24,044 bases of DNA from Moraxellaceae bacterium UBA2477 (lineage in GTDB: Bacteria > Pseudomonadota > Gammaproteobacteria > Pseudomonadales > Moraxellaceae). Each line of letters starts with the position of its first letter. Position 1 is the first letter of the stretch. Under the pieces are notes generated by a model. That model did no database searches. It was given only the letters and a program-made list of their open reading frames with translations, and had not been told where the DNA came from. Where the stretch lies: assembly GCA_002342025.1 (NCBI GenBank), contig DDPD01000048.1, positions 1 to 24,044 of the forward strand, in the 5' to 3' direction. Both the position numbers and the translations under genes were made by a program. Shown here in pieces: positions 15,901 through 23,873 of the stretch.

Positions 15901-18138
15901 ATGAGCACGCAACAACCCACGATTATTTATACCCTGACCGATGAAGCACCGCGCTTAGCCACGGCATCGCTTCTGCCCATCGTGCAGGCCTTTGCTGCAT
16001 CAGCAGGCATTGATGTGGTCACCAGCGATATTTCGTTGGCGACCCGCATCCTCGGGCAATTCCCGGAAAAACTGTCCGAGTCGCAACGCGTACCCGACAC
16101 GCTCGATGCTTTAGGCAAGCTCACACAAAAGCCTGAAGCCAACATCATCAAGCTGCCAAACATCAGCGCCTCGGTGGCACAGCTCAAAGCTGCCATTAAG
16201 GAGTTGCAGGACAAGGGCTACCCCATTCCCGACTTTCCAGAAACACCACAAACCGATGAAGAGCGAGACATTCGCGCACGCTATAACAAGTGCATCGGCA
16301 GCTCGGTCAATCCTGTTCTACGTGAGGGAAACTCTGACCGTCGAGCCCCGGCGGCCGTTAAGAACTACGCCCGCAAGCATCCGCACAGCATGGCCGAGTG
16401 GAGCCAAGCCTCGCGCTCCCACGTCTCGCACATGCACGCGGGCGACTTCTATCATGGCGAAAAATCCATGACCTTGGACCGCGCCCGTAGAGTGAAAATG
16501 GAGCTGATCACCCAGAGCGGCAAAACCCTCTTGCTCAAGCCCGAGGTCGCCCTGCTCGACAGCGAGGTGATCGATTCCATGTTCATGAGCAAAAAGGCAC
16601 TAGTGGCTTTTTATGAAAAGGAAATCGAGGATGCACACAAGACCGGCGTAATGTTCTCGCTACATGTCAAAGCCACCATGATGAAGGTCTCGCACCCCAT
16701 CGTGTTCGGCCATTGCGTGCGCATCTTCTATAAGGATGCTTTCGAGAAACACGGCAAGCTCTTTGAAGAGCTGGGCGTAAACGTAAATAACGGCATGGTC
16801 GACCTGTACAACAAGATCGCGACCCTACCGCAGAGCCTTCAGGACGAGATCAAGCAAGATTTGCACGCCTGTCACGAACACCGACCGAAGCTGGCCATGG
16901 TCGATTCGGCCAAGGGCATCACCAACTTCCACTCCCCAAACGATGTCATCGTCGATGCCTCCATGCCAGCCATGATCCGCAACGGCGGCAAGATGTACGG
17001 CGCCGATGGTCGGCTCCGTGACGTGAAGGCCGTCATGCCGGAATCCACCTTCGCGCGCATTTATCAAGAAATCATTAACTTCTGTAAATGGCATGGCGCT
17101 TTCGACCCGACCACAATGGGCACTGTCCCCAACGTTGGTTTGATGGCGCAACAGGCGGAAGAATACGGCTCGCACGACAAGACCTTCGAGATATCCGAAG
17201 ACGGCATAGCCAATATCACTGACTTAGACACCGGCGAAGTGCTGCTCAGCGAAAATGTGGAAGCTGGCGATATTTGGCGCATGTGCCAGACCAAGGACGC
17301 GGCCATCCGTGACTGGGTCAAGCTGGCTGTATCGCGTGCACGCAATTCCGGCATGCCCGTGGTGTTCTGGCTGGACTCCTACCGCCCGCACGAGGCTCAA
17401 CTCATCGCTAAGGTGCGCAAGTACTTGCAGGAGCATGACACCAGCGGCTTAGACATTCAGATCATGAGTCAGGTACGTGCCATGCGCTACACACTGGAGC
17501 GTGTGGTAAGGGGCCTCGACACCATTAGTGCCACTGGCAACATCCTGCGCGACTATTTGACCGACCTATTCCCCATCATGGAACTGGGAACGTCGGCCAA
17601 GATGCTGTCCATTGTGCCGCTGATGGCTGGTGGCGGTATGTATGAAACAGGTGCCGGCGGCTCGGCGCCCAAGCATGTGCAGCAGTTGGTTGAAGAGAAC
17701 CACCTGCGCTGGGACTCGCTGGGCGAATTCCTCGCGCTGGCTGTGAGCCTAGAGGATATGGGTCTCAAGTACGACAATGCCAAGGCCACGGTACTGGCTC
17801 GTACGCTGGATGAAGCCACTGGAAAGCTGCTCGACAACAGCAAGGGCCCCTCGCCTAAGACGGGCCAACTCGATAATCGTGGCAGTCATTTCTATCTCGC
17901 TCTTTACTGGGCTCAAGCTCTAGCAGAACAACGTGACGACGCTGTGCTCGCCGCTCGCTTCAAGCCGTTAGCTGACAAACTGGCCGCTGATGAGCAGCGC
18001 ATCATCGATGAGTTAGCGAAGGTGCAAGGTACATCATCCGACCTCGGCGGCTATTATCTGCCTGACCCGCAGAAGATAGATGCGGTGATGCGCCCAAGCA
18101 CCACCTTCAATGCAGCGATTGCTTCGTTGCTCTCGTAA
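15901..18138 (+). CDS. idh: Isocitrate dehydrogenase (NADP+), monomeric type
   Basis: A 745-residue monomeric NADP-dependent isocitrate dehydrogenase, which oxidises isocitrate to 2-oxoglutarate in the TCA cycle. Family landmarks are IIYTLTDEAPRLATASLLPI at the N-terminus, KLPNISASVAQLKAAI, CIGSSVNPVLREGNSDRRAP (substrate-binding Ser/Asn/Arg set), MSKKALVAFYEKEI, VNNGMVDLYNKI and FWLDSYRPHEAQLI. Length matches the family (about 740). ATG 15901 gives the usual N-terminus; ATG 15835 would add 22 residues that do not look conserved and its AAGG is only three bases away. It follows ppsR by 126 bases and ends before a strong shared hairpin. A second, unrelated IDH (icd) lies at 21077-22333. Confidence 0.96.
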   Translation: MSTQQPTIIYTLTDEAPRLATASLLPIVQAFAASAGIDVVTSDISLATRILGQFPEKLSESQRVPDTLDALGKLTQKPEANIIKLPNISASVAQLKAAIKELQDKGYPIPDFPETPQTDEERDIRARYNKCIGSSVNPVLREGNSDRRAPAAVKNYARKHPHSMAEWSQASRSHVSHMHAGDFYHGEKSMTLDRARRVKMELITQSGKTLLLKPEVALLDSEVIDSMFMSKKALVAFYEKEIEDAHKTGVMFSLHVKATMMKVSHPIVFGHCVRIFYKDAFEKHGKLFEELGVNVNNGMVDLYNKIATLPQSLQDEIKQDLHACHEHRPKLAMVDSAKGITNFHSPNDVIVDASMPAMIRNGGKMYGADGRLRDVKAVMPESTFARIYQEIINFCKWHGAFDPTTMGTVPNVGLMAQQAEEYGSHDKTFEISEDGIANITDLDTGEVLLSENVEAGDIWRMCQTKDAAIRDWVKLAVSRARNSGMPVVFWLDSYRPHEAQLIAKVRKYLQEHDTSGLDIQIMSQVRAMRYTLERVVRGLDTISATGNILRDYLTDLFPIMELGTSAKMLSIVPLMAGGGMYETGAGGSAPKHVQQLVEENHLRWDSLGEFLALAVSLEDMGLKYDNAKATVLARTLDEATGKLLDNSKGPSPKTGQLDNRGSHFYLALYWAQALAEQRDDAVLAARFKPLADKLAADEQRIIDELAKVQGTSSDLGGYYLPDPQKIDAVMRPSTTFNAAIASLLS

Positions 18139-18161
18139 CAAAGCGCCTGTCTCAGGGAAAC

Positions 18162-18217
18162 CGCTGCTTGAAACAAAACCGCCGGCATCATAGCCGGCGG
18201 TTTTGTTTCAAGCAGCG
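18162..18217. terminator. Bidirectional terminator, 25-bp perfect hairpin
   Basis: Arms 18162-18186 and 18193-18217 are perfectly complementary over 25 bases around the 6-base loop ATCATA. The inner eight pairs next to the loop are mostly G-C (ACCGCCGGC), then AAACAAAA opposite TTTTGTTT gives a U-rich run on both strands. It separates the converging monomeric IDH and clpA genes and should work for both. Confidence 0.88.
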
Positions 18218-18228
18218 TATCGTGTTGG

Positions 18229-20499
18229 TCAGTGCATTTTTGCCGGCTCACGACGCTCTACCGCTTCGGCATCCAACTGCAAGGCATCGTTTTTCACCGA
18301 CACATGCACACGGCCGCCTTTGTCGGCGAGCGCGCCGAACAGAATCATTTCAGCGAGTGGCTTCTTAAGCTGCTCCTGAATCAAACGAGCCATCGGACGA
18401 GCCCCCATAAGCTTGTCGTAACCACGTTCGGCCAGCCAAGCACGGGCGTCTACATCCACCTCAAGCTGCACATGCTTGTCATCGAGCTGAGCCTGCAACT
18501 CCACCAAGAACTTATCAACGACGTTAACAATCGTCGATGGGTGCAGCGACGCAAACTGAATCACGCTGTCGAGGCGATTTCGGAACTCCGGCGTGAAGGT
18601 CTTCTTCAATGCTTCCATGCCGTCGGTGCTGTGATCTTGCAAGGTAAAGCCCATGCTGGAGCGAGACACCATTTCTGCACCAGCATTGGTGGTCATCACC
18701 AACACCACGTGGCGGAAGTCGGCTTTACGACCGTTGTTATCGGTTAGCGTGCCGTGATCCATCACCTGCAAGAGCAGGTTAAAGACTTCCGGATGCGCTT
18801 TCTCAATTTCATCGAGCAAGAGGACGCAATGCGGATTTTTCACCACCGCCTCTGTCAGCAAACCGCCCTGGTCATAACCAACATAGCCGGGTGGCGCGCC
18901 AATTAAGCGAGACACCGTGTGACGCTCCATGTACTCGGACATGTCAAAGCGCACCAATTCAACCCCCAGCGTACGAGCCAACTGCTTGGTGACCTCGGTC
19001 TTACCCACACCGGTCGGGCCGGCAAAAAGGAAGCTACCAATGGGCTTCTCTGGTGCTTTCAGACCGGCGCGCGAGAGTTTAATTGCAGCACTCAAAACAT
19101 CAATGGCTTCGTCCTGACCAAACACCGTCATCTTCAGATCGCGTTCGAGATTACGTAGCGCTTCTTTATCATTGGACGACACCGATTTCGCCGGAATACG
19201 GGCGACCTTGGCGACCATTTCTTCAATTTCAGCCACGCCAATCACTTTCTTGCGACGGCTCACCGGCAACAGGCGCTGGTAGGCTCCCGCCTCGTCAATC
19301 AGGTCGATGGCCTTGTCGGGCAGGAAGCGCTCGTTGATGTAGCGATCCGCCAGCGTCGCGGCCATTTGCAAGGCCTTATCGGCATAGCGAACATGGTGGT
19401 GTTCTTCGAAGCGCGACTTGAGGCCGCGCAGAATGCGATAGGTCTCATCCACGGTGGGCTCAGACACATCAATCTTGTGGAAACGACGCGACAAGGCCCC
19501 GTCTTTCTCAAACAGATTGCGATATTCCTGATAAGTCGTAGAGCCCATGCATTTCAGCGAGCCGTTGGTGAGCGCAGGCTTGAGCATATTGGACACATCC
19601 AACACGCCGCCACCGGCGGAACCGGCGCCAATAATGGTGTGAATTTCATCAATAAACAGCACAGCGCCGGGCTGATCAGTCAGCTCGTTGATCAGCGCCT
19701 TAAAGCGTTTCTCGAAATCTCCGCGATATTTAGTGCCGGCCAGCAACGATCCAATATCCAAGGAGTACACCACTGCATCGGCAATGGCTTCCGGCACTTT
19801 CTTTTCCACGATCAGCCAGGCCAGGCCTTCGGCAATCGCAGTCTTGCCAACGCCCGGTTCGCCCACCAGCACTGGATTATTCTTGCGACGGCGGCAGAGG
19901 ACTTGAATAGCGCGCTCAATTTCGTGCTCTCGACCCACTAACGGATCTAGCTTGCCTTTTTTCGCCATCTCATTGAGGTTGACGGCGTAGTTTGCCAGCG
20001 CGCTATCGGCAGCCGCTTCTGGCGTAGCTTCGTGATCGCTGCTGTCATTATCGCGGGAGTCATCTTCCGGCTGCCCGCCGTGGGACAGGTAATTGACCAC
20101 GTCCAATCGGCTAATGCTTTGCAGCTTGAGCAGATAAACCGCCTGAGATTCCTGTTCAGAGAAAATCGCGACGAGCACATTCGCGCCGTTAACTTCACGC
20201 TTACCCGAAGACTGAACATGGAAGACCGCACGTTGCAAAACGCGCTGAAAACCTAGGGTCGGCTGAGTTTCGCGGCCGCCGTCAGGCACTGGCAGCAAAG
20301 GCGTTGCTTCATCTACATACTGTTGCAGCTCCCGGCGCAGCGAAATGATTTCTGCGCCACAGGCCTTCAAGGCCTGCACTGCAGATTCATTATCCAGCAA
20401 CGCCAGCATGAGATGCTCAACGGTGATGAACTCATGGCGCTTGCCGCGTGCATCACGGAAGGCCAAATTGAGGGTCAGTTCTAGTTCACGACTTAACAT
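18229..20499 (-). CDS. clpA: ATP-dependent Clp protease ATP-binding subunit ClpA
   Basis: ClpA is the hexameric AAA+ unfoldase that feeds proteins to ClpP. At 756 residues it matches the family. The N-domain (1-140) binds ClpS, the first AAA+ module has Walker A GEPGVGKT (213-220) and LFIDEIHT, the second has GPTGVGKT (494-501) and LLLDEIEKAHPEVFN with sensor NAGAE. The ClpP-docking loop reads SMGFTLQD, where E. coli has IGL; a conservative change. ATG 20499 follows AAGGAG by eight bases and gives the usual MLSRELELTLN; a longer frame to 20547 is not supported. It lies 23 bases after clpS and is translated with it. clpP is not in the window. Confidence 0.97.
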   Translation of the reverse strand: MLSRELELTLNLAFRDARGKRHEFITVEHLMLALLDNESAVQALKACGAEIISLRRELQQYVDEATPLLPVPDGGRETQPTLGFQRVLQRAVFHVQSSGKREVNGANVLVAIFSEQESQAVYLLKLQSISRLDVVNYLSHGGQPEDDSRDNDSSDHEATPEAAADSALANYAVNLNEMAKKGKLDPLVGREHEIERAIQVLCRRRKNNPVLVGEPGVGKTAIAEGLAWLIVEKKVPEAIADAVVYSLDIGSLLAGTKYRGDFEKRFKALINELTDQPGAVLFIDEIHTIIGAGSAGGGVLDVSNMLKPALTNGSLKCMGSTTYQEYRNLFEKDGALSRRFHKIDVSEPTVDETYRILRGLKSRFEEHHHVRYADKALQMAATLADRYINERFLPDKAIDLIDEAGAYQRLLPVSRRKKVIGVAEIEEMVAKVARIPAKSVSSNDKEALRNLERDLKMTVFGQDEAIDVLSAAIKLSRAGLKAPEKPIGSFLFAGPTGVGKTEVTKQLARTLGVELVRFDMSEYMERHTVSRLIGAPPGYVGYDQGGLLTEAVVKNPHCVLLLDEIEKAHPEVFNLLLQVMDHGTLTDNNGRKADFRHVVLVMTTNAGAEMVSRSSMGFTLQDHSTDGMEALKKTFTPEFRNRLDSVIQFASLHPSTIVNVVDKFLVELQAQLDDKHVQLEVDVDARAWLAERGYDKLMGARPMARLIQEQLKKPLAEMILFGALADKGGRVHVSVKNDALQLDAEAVERREPAKMH

Positions 20500-20507
20500 G
20501 CCTGCCA

Positions 20508-20513
20508 CTCCTT
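20508..20513 (-). promoter_or_regulatory. clpA ribosome binding site
   Basis: AAGGAG on the minus strand, eight bases before ATG 20499, inside the 23-base clpS-clpA gap. It fixes the clpA start and rules out the 16-residue upstream extension. Confidence 0.75.
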
Positions 20514-20522
20514 GCCATTGCT

Positions 20523-20963
20523 TTAAAGCATGGGCTCTGCCTGACACAACAGCGGATGTTCATGCTGCTGTGCATATTCGACGACCATGGCCGCCTTGGT
20601 TTCCGCAACATCTTTTGAATAACTACCCACGCCGGCACGGCCGTAATGGTGTACTTGTAGCATCAACTGGGTGGCTGCATCCGCGTTCAGCCCAAAGAAG
20701 CGAAGCAACACTTCAATGACAAACTCCATAGGAGTGTAATCGTCATTTAAAATCACAACTTGATAGCGACGAGGTTGTTTAAGCTCAGGCTTTACGACTT
20801 CAACCAGGGCAACGCCCTGTCCGTGCAAGTCATTTTCATCCCCTGCCCCGTGGCCGGCATCTGGCCCCGCATAGGGCTGTATCAGGGTGTAAGAGTGACG
20901 CGTAGAGAGCATGGAATCGTTCATGAGGGTAAGAATGGTGGTTTCTTGCTTTCGTGTCTGCAT
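20523..20963 (-). CDS. clpS: ATP-dependent Clp protease adaptor ClpS
   Basis: ClpS hands N-end-rule substrates to ClpA. The folded core is typical: RYQVVILNDDYTPMEFVIEVL with the Asn-Asp-Asp pocket residues (about 73-75), LQVHHYGRAGVG with the pocket His, and KDVAETKAAMVVEYAQQHEHPLLC at the end. The core is preceded by about 65 residues when read from ATG 20963, compared with some 25 in E. coli, so the protein is long (146 against about 106). Starts at 20924 or 20912 would shorten it; none of the three has a good ribosome site, so the start is open. It is the first gene of the clpS-clpA unit. The cspD gene often found next to it is absent. Confidence 0.92.
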   Translation of the reverse strand: MQTRKQETTILTLMNDSMLSTRHSYTLIQPYAGPDAGHGAGDENDLHGQGVALVEVVKPELKQPRRYQVVILNDDYTPMEFVIEVLLRFFGLNADAATQLMLQVHHYGRAGVGSYSKDVAETKAAMVVEYAQQHEHPLLCQAEPML

Positions 20964-21012
20964 GACAAGACTTTAACAGATGTCTTTGCCCTGACGACAA
21001 GCCCCTAAAATG

Positions 21013-21050
21013 AAAAAAGCCTCCAACTTTTTATCGATTGGAGGCTTTTT
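21013..21050 (-). terminator. icd terminator
   Basis: AAAAAGCCTCCAA and TTGGAGGCTTTTT form a 13-bp stem around an 11-base loop. Read on the minus strand the right arm ends in six U residues. It lies 27 bases past the icd stop and separates icd from clpS; the A/U symmetry would let it work on both strands. Confidence 0.85.
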
Positions 21051-21076
21051 ATGTTCACTCACGCGAGGGCGTGGAC

Positions 21077-22333
21077 TTACATATGGCTGATGATGGCATC
21101 GCCAAATTCAGAGCAACGCAGCAGGGTGGCATCGGGCATGAGACGCTCGAAATCGTAAGTCACTGTTTTCGCAGCAATCGCACGTTCAACACCTTGAATG
21201 ATGAGATCAGCGGCCTCAGACCAACCCATGTGACGCAGCATCATCTCCGCCGACAAAATGATGGAGCCGGGGTTAACTTTGTCCTGACCAGCATACTTCG
21301 GAGCAGTACCGTGCGTGGCTTCGAACACGGCCACCGAACCGCCTAAGTTGGCACCGGGCGCAATACCAATACCGCCCACTTCCGCCGCAAGGGCATCGGA
21401 GATGTAGTCGCCGTTAAGGTTCAAGGTGGCGATCACCGAGTAATCCGAAGGCCGCATCAGGATTTGCTGCAAAAACGCATCGGCAATCACATCTTTGATG
21501 ATGATGGGGTTGCCAGTCTTAGGATTCTTCAGGCTCATCCATGGGCCGCCGTCGATTAAGGTGGCACCGAAACGCTCTGCCGCCAGCTCGTAGCCCCACT
21601 CTTTGAAGGCACCTTCTGTGTACTTCATGATGTTGCCTTTGTGCACTAGGGTCACCGAGGGTTCATCATGATCAATGGCGTATTGAATGGCCTTGCGTAC
21701 CAAACGCTGCGTGCCTTCTTTAGACACCGGCTTAATACCGATGCCGCAATTTTCGGTGAAGCGAATCTTGGTAACACCCATTTCCTCTTTGAGGAACTTA
21801 ATGACCTTAATAGCTTCTGGGCTGTTCGCCTTCCATTCAATGCCGGCGTAAATGTCTTCCGAGTTTTCACGGAAGATAATCATGTCGGTGAGCTCTGGGT
21901 GTGATACCGGGCTGGGCACACCGGGGAACCAACGCACCGGACGGATACAGACGTACAGATCCAACTCCTGGCGCAGGGCCACGTTCAGCGAGCGAATGCC
22001 GCCACCCACGGGGGTCGTCAGCGGGCCTTTAATAGACACCACGTATTCGCGCAGGGCATCAAAGGTTTCAGCGGGCATCCATACATCGGGGCCATAAACT
22101 TTAGTGGCTTTCTCGCCACAATAGACTTCCATCCAAGAAATCGCGCGCTTGGTGCCGTAGGCATTGGCGACTGCGGCATCAACCACTTTTTTCATGACGG
22201 GCGTGATATCAACGCCGATACCATCGCCCTCAATAAAGGGGATGATGGGATAGTTTGGAACATTCAGCGACAGGTCGGCGTTGACGGTGATTTTGTCGCC
22301 GTCGGCCGGAACCGTGATCTTTTGGTAACCCAT
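21077..22333 (-). CDS. icd: Isocitrate dehydrogenase (NADP+), dimeric type
   Basis: A 418-residue homodimeric NADP-dependent isocitrate dehydrogenase like E. coli Icd (416). The substrate and phosphorylation site GGGIRSLNVALRQELDLYVC is intact, with the Ser that AceK phosphorylates in E. coli; AceK is not in the window. The metal-binding part has NLNGDYISDALAA and the NADP-specifying motif GTAPKYAGQDKVNPGS retains the Lys-Tyr pair. ATG 22333 gives MGYQKITVP and has GGAG ten bases upstream; the 14 residues before it are not conserved. It carries its own terminator (21013-21050) and a plausible promoter (22410-22438). It duplicates the reaction of the monomeric enzyme at 15901-18138. Confidence 0.97.
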   Translation of the reverse strand: MGYQKITVPADGDKITVNADLSLNVPNYPIIPFIEGDGIGVDITPVMKKVVDAAVANAYGTKRAISWMEVYCGEKATKVYGPDVWMPAETFDALREYVVSIKGPLTTPVGGGIRSLNVALRQELDLYVCIRPVRWFPGVPSPVSHPELTDMIIFRENSEDIYAGIEWKANSPEAIKVIKFLKEEMGVTKIRFTENCGIGIKPVSKEGTQRLVRKAIQYAIDHDEPSVTLVHKGNIMKYTEGAFKEWGYELAAERFGATLIDGGPWMSLKNPKTGNPIIIKDVIADAFLQQILMRPSDYSVIATLNLNGDYISDALAAEVGGIGIAPGANLGGSVAVFEATHGTAPKYAGQDKVNPGSIILSAEMMLRHMGWSEAADLIIQGVERAIAAKTVTYDFERLMPDATLLRCSEFGDAIISHM

Positions 22334-22409
22334 TCTGCAGGTACTCCGTCTCAAGTGCGGCGCGTGTAGCGCCAAGGTGCGATTGATGAAATCGTTCTTG
22401 TTTCAGACG

Positions 22410-22438
22410 AGTATACTCATCCGTTTTGTTGCCCCCAA
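22410..22438 (-). promoter_or_regulatory. Probable sigma70 promoter of icd
   Basis: On the minus strand TTGGGG (22438-22433) and TATACT (22415-22410) are spaced by exactly 17 bases. The expected start site near 22403 leaves a leader of about 70 bases before ATG 22333. The -35 box overlaps the ribosome site of the divergent rluE. Confidence 0.45.
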
Positions 22439-22446
22439 GAGTTCCT

Positions 22447-23103
22447 ATGCACACACGCACACCCTCTAACCGGCATAATCGACCACGGCCTCAGCCAGCG
22501 GATACACAGCAACCTGCACGACTGCTGTTGCTGCACAAGCCGTTTCAGGTTTTGAGCCAGTTCAGTGCGCATGAGGGCAAACAGACGCTTGCCGATGTGC
22601 TCTATTCGGGACAACGCGGCGCGGACAAGCAATTTTCAGGCCTATACCCTGCGGGCCGATTAGATTTTGATTCGGAAGGCCTCTTAATCCTGACAAACCA
22701 TGGCCCCTGGCAGGCTCGCATTGCGCATCCGCGCTTTAAATTGCCGAAAACTTACTGGGCACAGGTTGAGGGTGTGGTCACTGATGAAGCACTTTTGGCG
22801 CTACGCACTGGCGTGATGCTCAATGATGGACCCGCCGTGGCCTTGCAAGCGACCCGCTTGAATGCGCCCGTGGTCAGCGAGCGCGTACCGCCTATACGCC
22901 ATCGCGCTGCTATTCCCACGAGCTGGATTGCCTTGGTGTTGGGTGAAGGTCGTAATCGCCAAGTGCGACGCATGACCGCCGCCGTAGGTCTGCCCACACT
23001 TCGCCTGATTCGCGTCGCCATCGGCCCGTGGCAGCTAAACGATTTAGCGGTGGGCGCTTGCCGCGAGATTCCTACCGCCGAGGCTCGCGCCGTTTTAGGT
23101 TAA
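22447..23103 (+). CDS. rluE: 23S rRNA pseudouridine synthase, RluE type
   Basis: A 218-residue RsuA/RluE-family pseudouridine synthase; E. coli RluE (217 residues) modifies U2457 of 23S rRNA. A basic N-terminal tail leads into LLLLHKPFQVLSQFS, the active-site motif AGRLDFDSEGLLILTN with catalytic Asp73, KLPKTYWAQVEG, and the C-terminal signature LVLGEGRNRQVRRMTAAVGLPTLRLIRV. There is no S4 domain, which fits RluE and argues against RsuA and RluB/F. ATG 22447 has AAGAG five bases upstream; TTG 22426 is less likely. It is divergent from icd. Confidence 0.9.
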   Translation: MHTRTPSNRHNRPRPQPADTQQPARLLLLHKPFQVLSQFSAHEGKQTLADVLYSGQRGADKQFSGLYPAGRLDFDSEGLLILTNHGPWQARIAHPRFKLPKTYWAQVEGVVTDEALLALRTGVMLNDGPAVALQATRLNAPVVSERVPPIRHRAAIPTSWIALVLGEGRNRQVRRMTAAVGLPTLRLIRVAIGPWQLNDLAVGACREIPTAEARAVLG

Positions 23104-23124
23104 GCCGACGCGTGAAGGCGGGAG

Positions 23125-23583
23125 TTACGCTTGGGGCTTAGGCAAGTGCGCGTTTGGGGCATCGACCCAATGCGCCTGTCCGTTTAACCACTCGCGCTTC
23201 CAGAACGGTGCCGAGGTTTTCAAGGCGTCCATCACATACGCCGCAGCGTCAAAGGCCTCACGCCGATGCGCCGATGCCACGCTCACGCGCACAATGGTCT
23301 CGCCCGCTGGCACATAGCCAATACGATGCACAATTTCGCCGGCAACGATGTGCCATCGGCTCTCGGCATCACGCAGTAGTTGCCTTAACACGCGCTCGGA
23401 CATGCCGGGATAATGCTCAAGATCTATGGCGTCCACATCCCCCAAAGCACTTGCTCGACGCACCTGACCGGTAAACGTCACGGTGGCACCGACGCCCGCC
23501 AGCGCTTGCCAGGCTTCAACCGCCGGACAATAGGGTGAGAGGGTCTTGTCGGCTATCTCAACGCGCCAAGGCTCCTGAGTCAT
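23125..23583 (-). CDS. moaE: Molybdopterin synthase catalytic subunit MoaE
   Basis: MoaE adds two sulfurs, delivered by MoaD, to precursor Z to make molybdopterin. At 152 residues the length is normal. Conserved parts are GATVTFTGQVRR near 32-43, DLEHYPGMSE, HRIGYVPAGETIVRVSVASAHRREAF with His106, and DALKTSAPFWKREW with Lys122 and Lys129, matching the catalytic lysines of E. coli MoaE (119 and 126). ATG 23583 is chosen over GTG 23586 because GGAGG lies seven bases before it. That ribosome site is inside the last codons of moaD, so the two are coupled. It is the last gene of the moaC-moaD-moaE order read from right to left. Confidence 0.94.
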   Translation of the reverse strand: MTQEPWRVEIADKTLSPYCPAVEAWQALAGVGATVTFTGQVRRASALGDVDAIDLEHYPGMSERVLRQLLRDAESRWHIVAGEIVHRIGYVPAGETIVRVSVASAHRREAFDAAAYVMDALKTSAPFWKREWLNGQAHWVDAPNAHLPKPQA

Positions 23584-23586
23584 CAC

Positions 23587-23859
23587 TCAGCCTCCGGTGA
23601 CTGGCGGGAAGAACGCGACTTCATCGTGGTCGCTCAACTCTACTTCACCGCTCACATTCAGTAGGTTTTGATTCAGCGCCACCATCACAGCGCTCGCCTC
23701 GGGCCCCACCAGCGCCGCCCAAGTATCGCCGCGCAAGGCCAAATCGGCACGCAAGGTCCTTACTGTTTGCATGTCCGGCCTGAGCTCAATCACTTCCTCG
23801 CTCAGACCCAGTTTTTCTCGAAAACGCGCGAAATATCGAACAGTAATGCGGGGAGCCAT
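23587..23859 (-). CDS. moaD: Molybdopterin synthase sulfur carrier subunit MoaD
   Basis: A 90-residue ubiquitin-like sulfur carrier. It starts TVRYFARFREKLGLSEEVIEL, continues with VMVALNQ and ends DEVAFFPPVTGG; the terminal Gly-Gly is the residue pair that becomes a thiocarboxylate. It is slightly longer than E. coli MoaD (81). The stop is two bases before the moaE ATG region and the start is 14 bases after the moaC stop, consistent with one transcript moaCDE. Confidence 0.94.
   Translation of the reverse strand: MAPRITVRYFARFREKLGLSEEVIELRPDMQTVRTLRADLALRGDTWAALVGPEASAVMVALNQNLLNVSGEVELSDHDEVAFFPPVTGG
23591..23595 (-). promoter_or_regulatory. moaE ribosome site within moaD
   Basis: GGAGG on the minus strand covers the last Gly codons of moaD and lies seven bases before ATG 23583. 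It decides the moaE start and ties moaE translation to that of moaD. Confidence 0.7.
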
Positions 23860-23873
23860 GATTCAACTTCTCA

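Noticed and set aside
18232..18747. A 171-codon open frame opposite the end of clpA
   Set aside because: It is antisense to the conserved second AAA+ module and its composition looks like a shadow.
19366..19941. A 191-codon open frame opposite clpA
   Set aside because: Antisense to the first AAA+ module of clpA; codon bias effect in a GC-moderate genome, with no domain.
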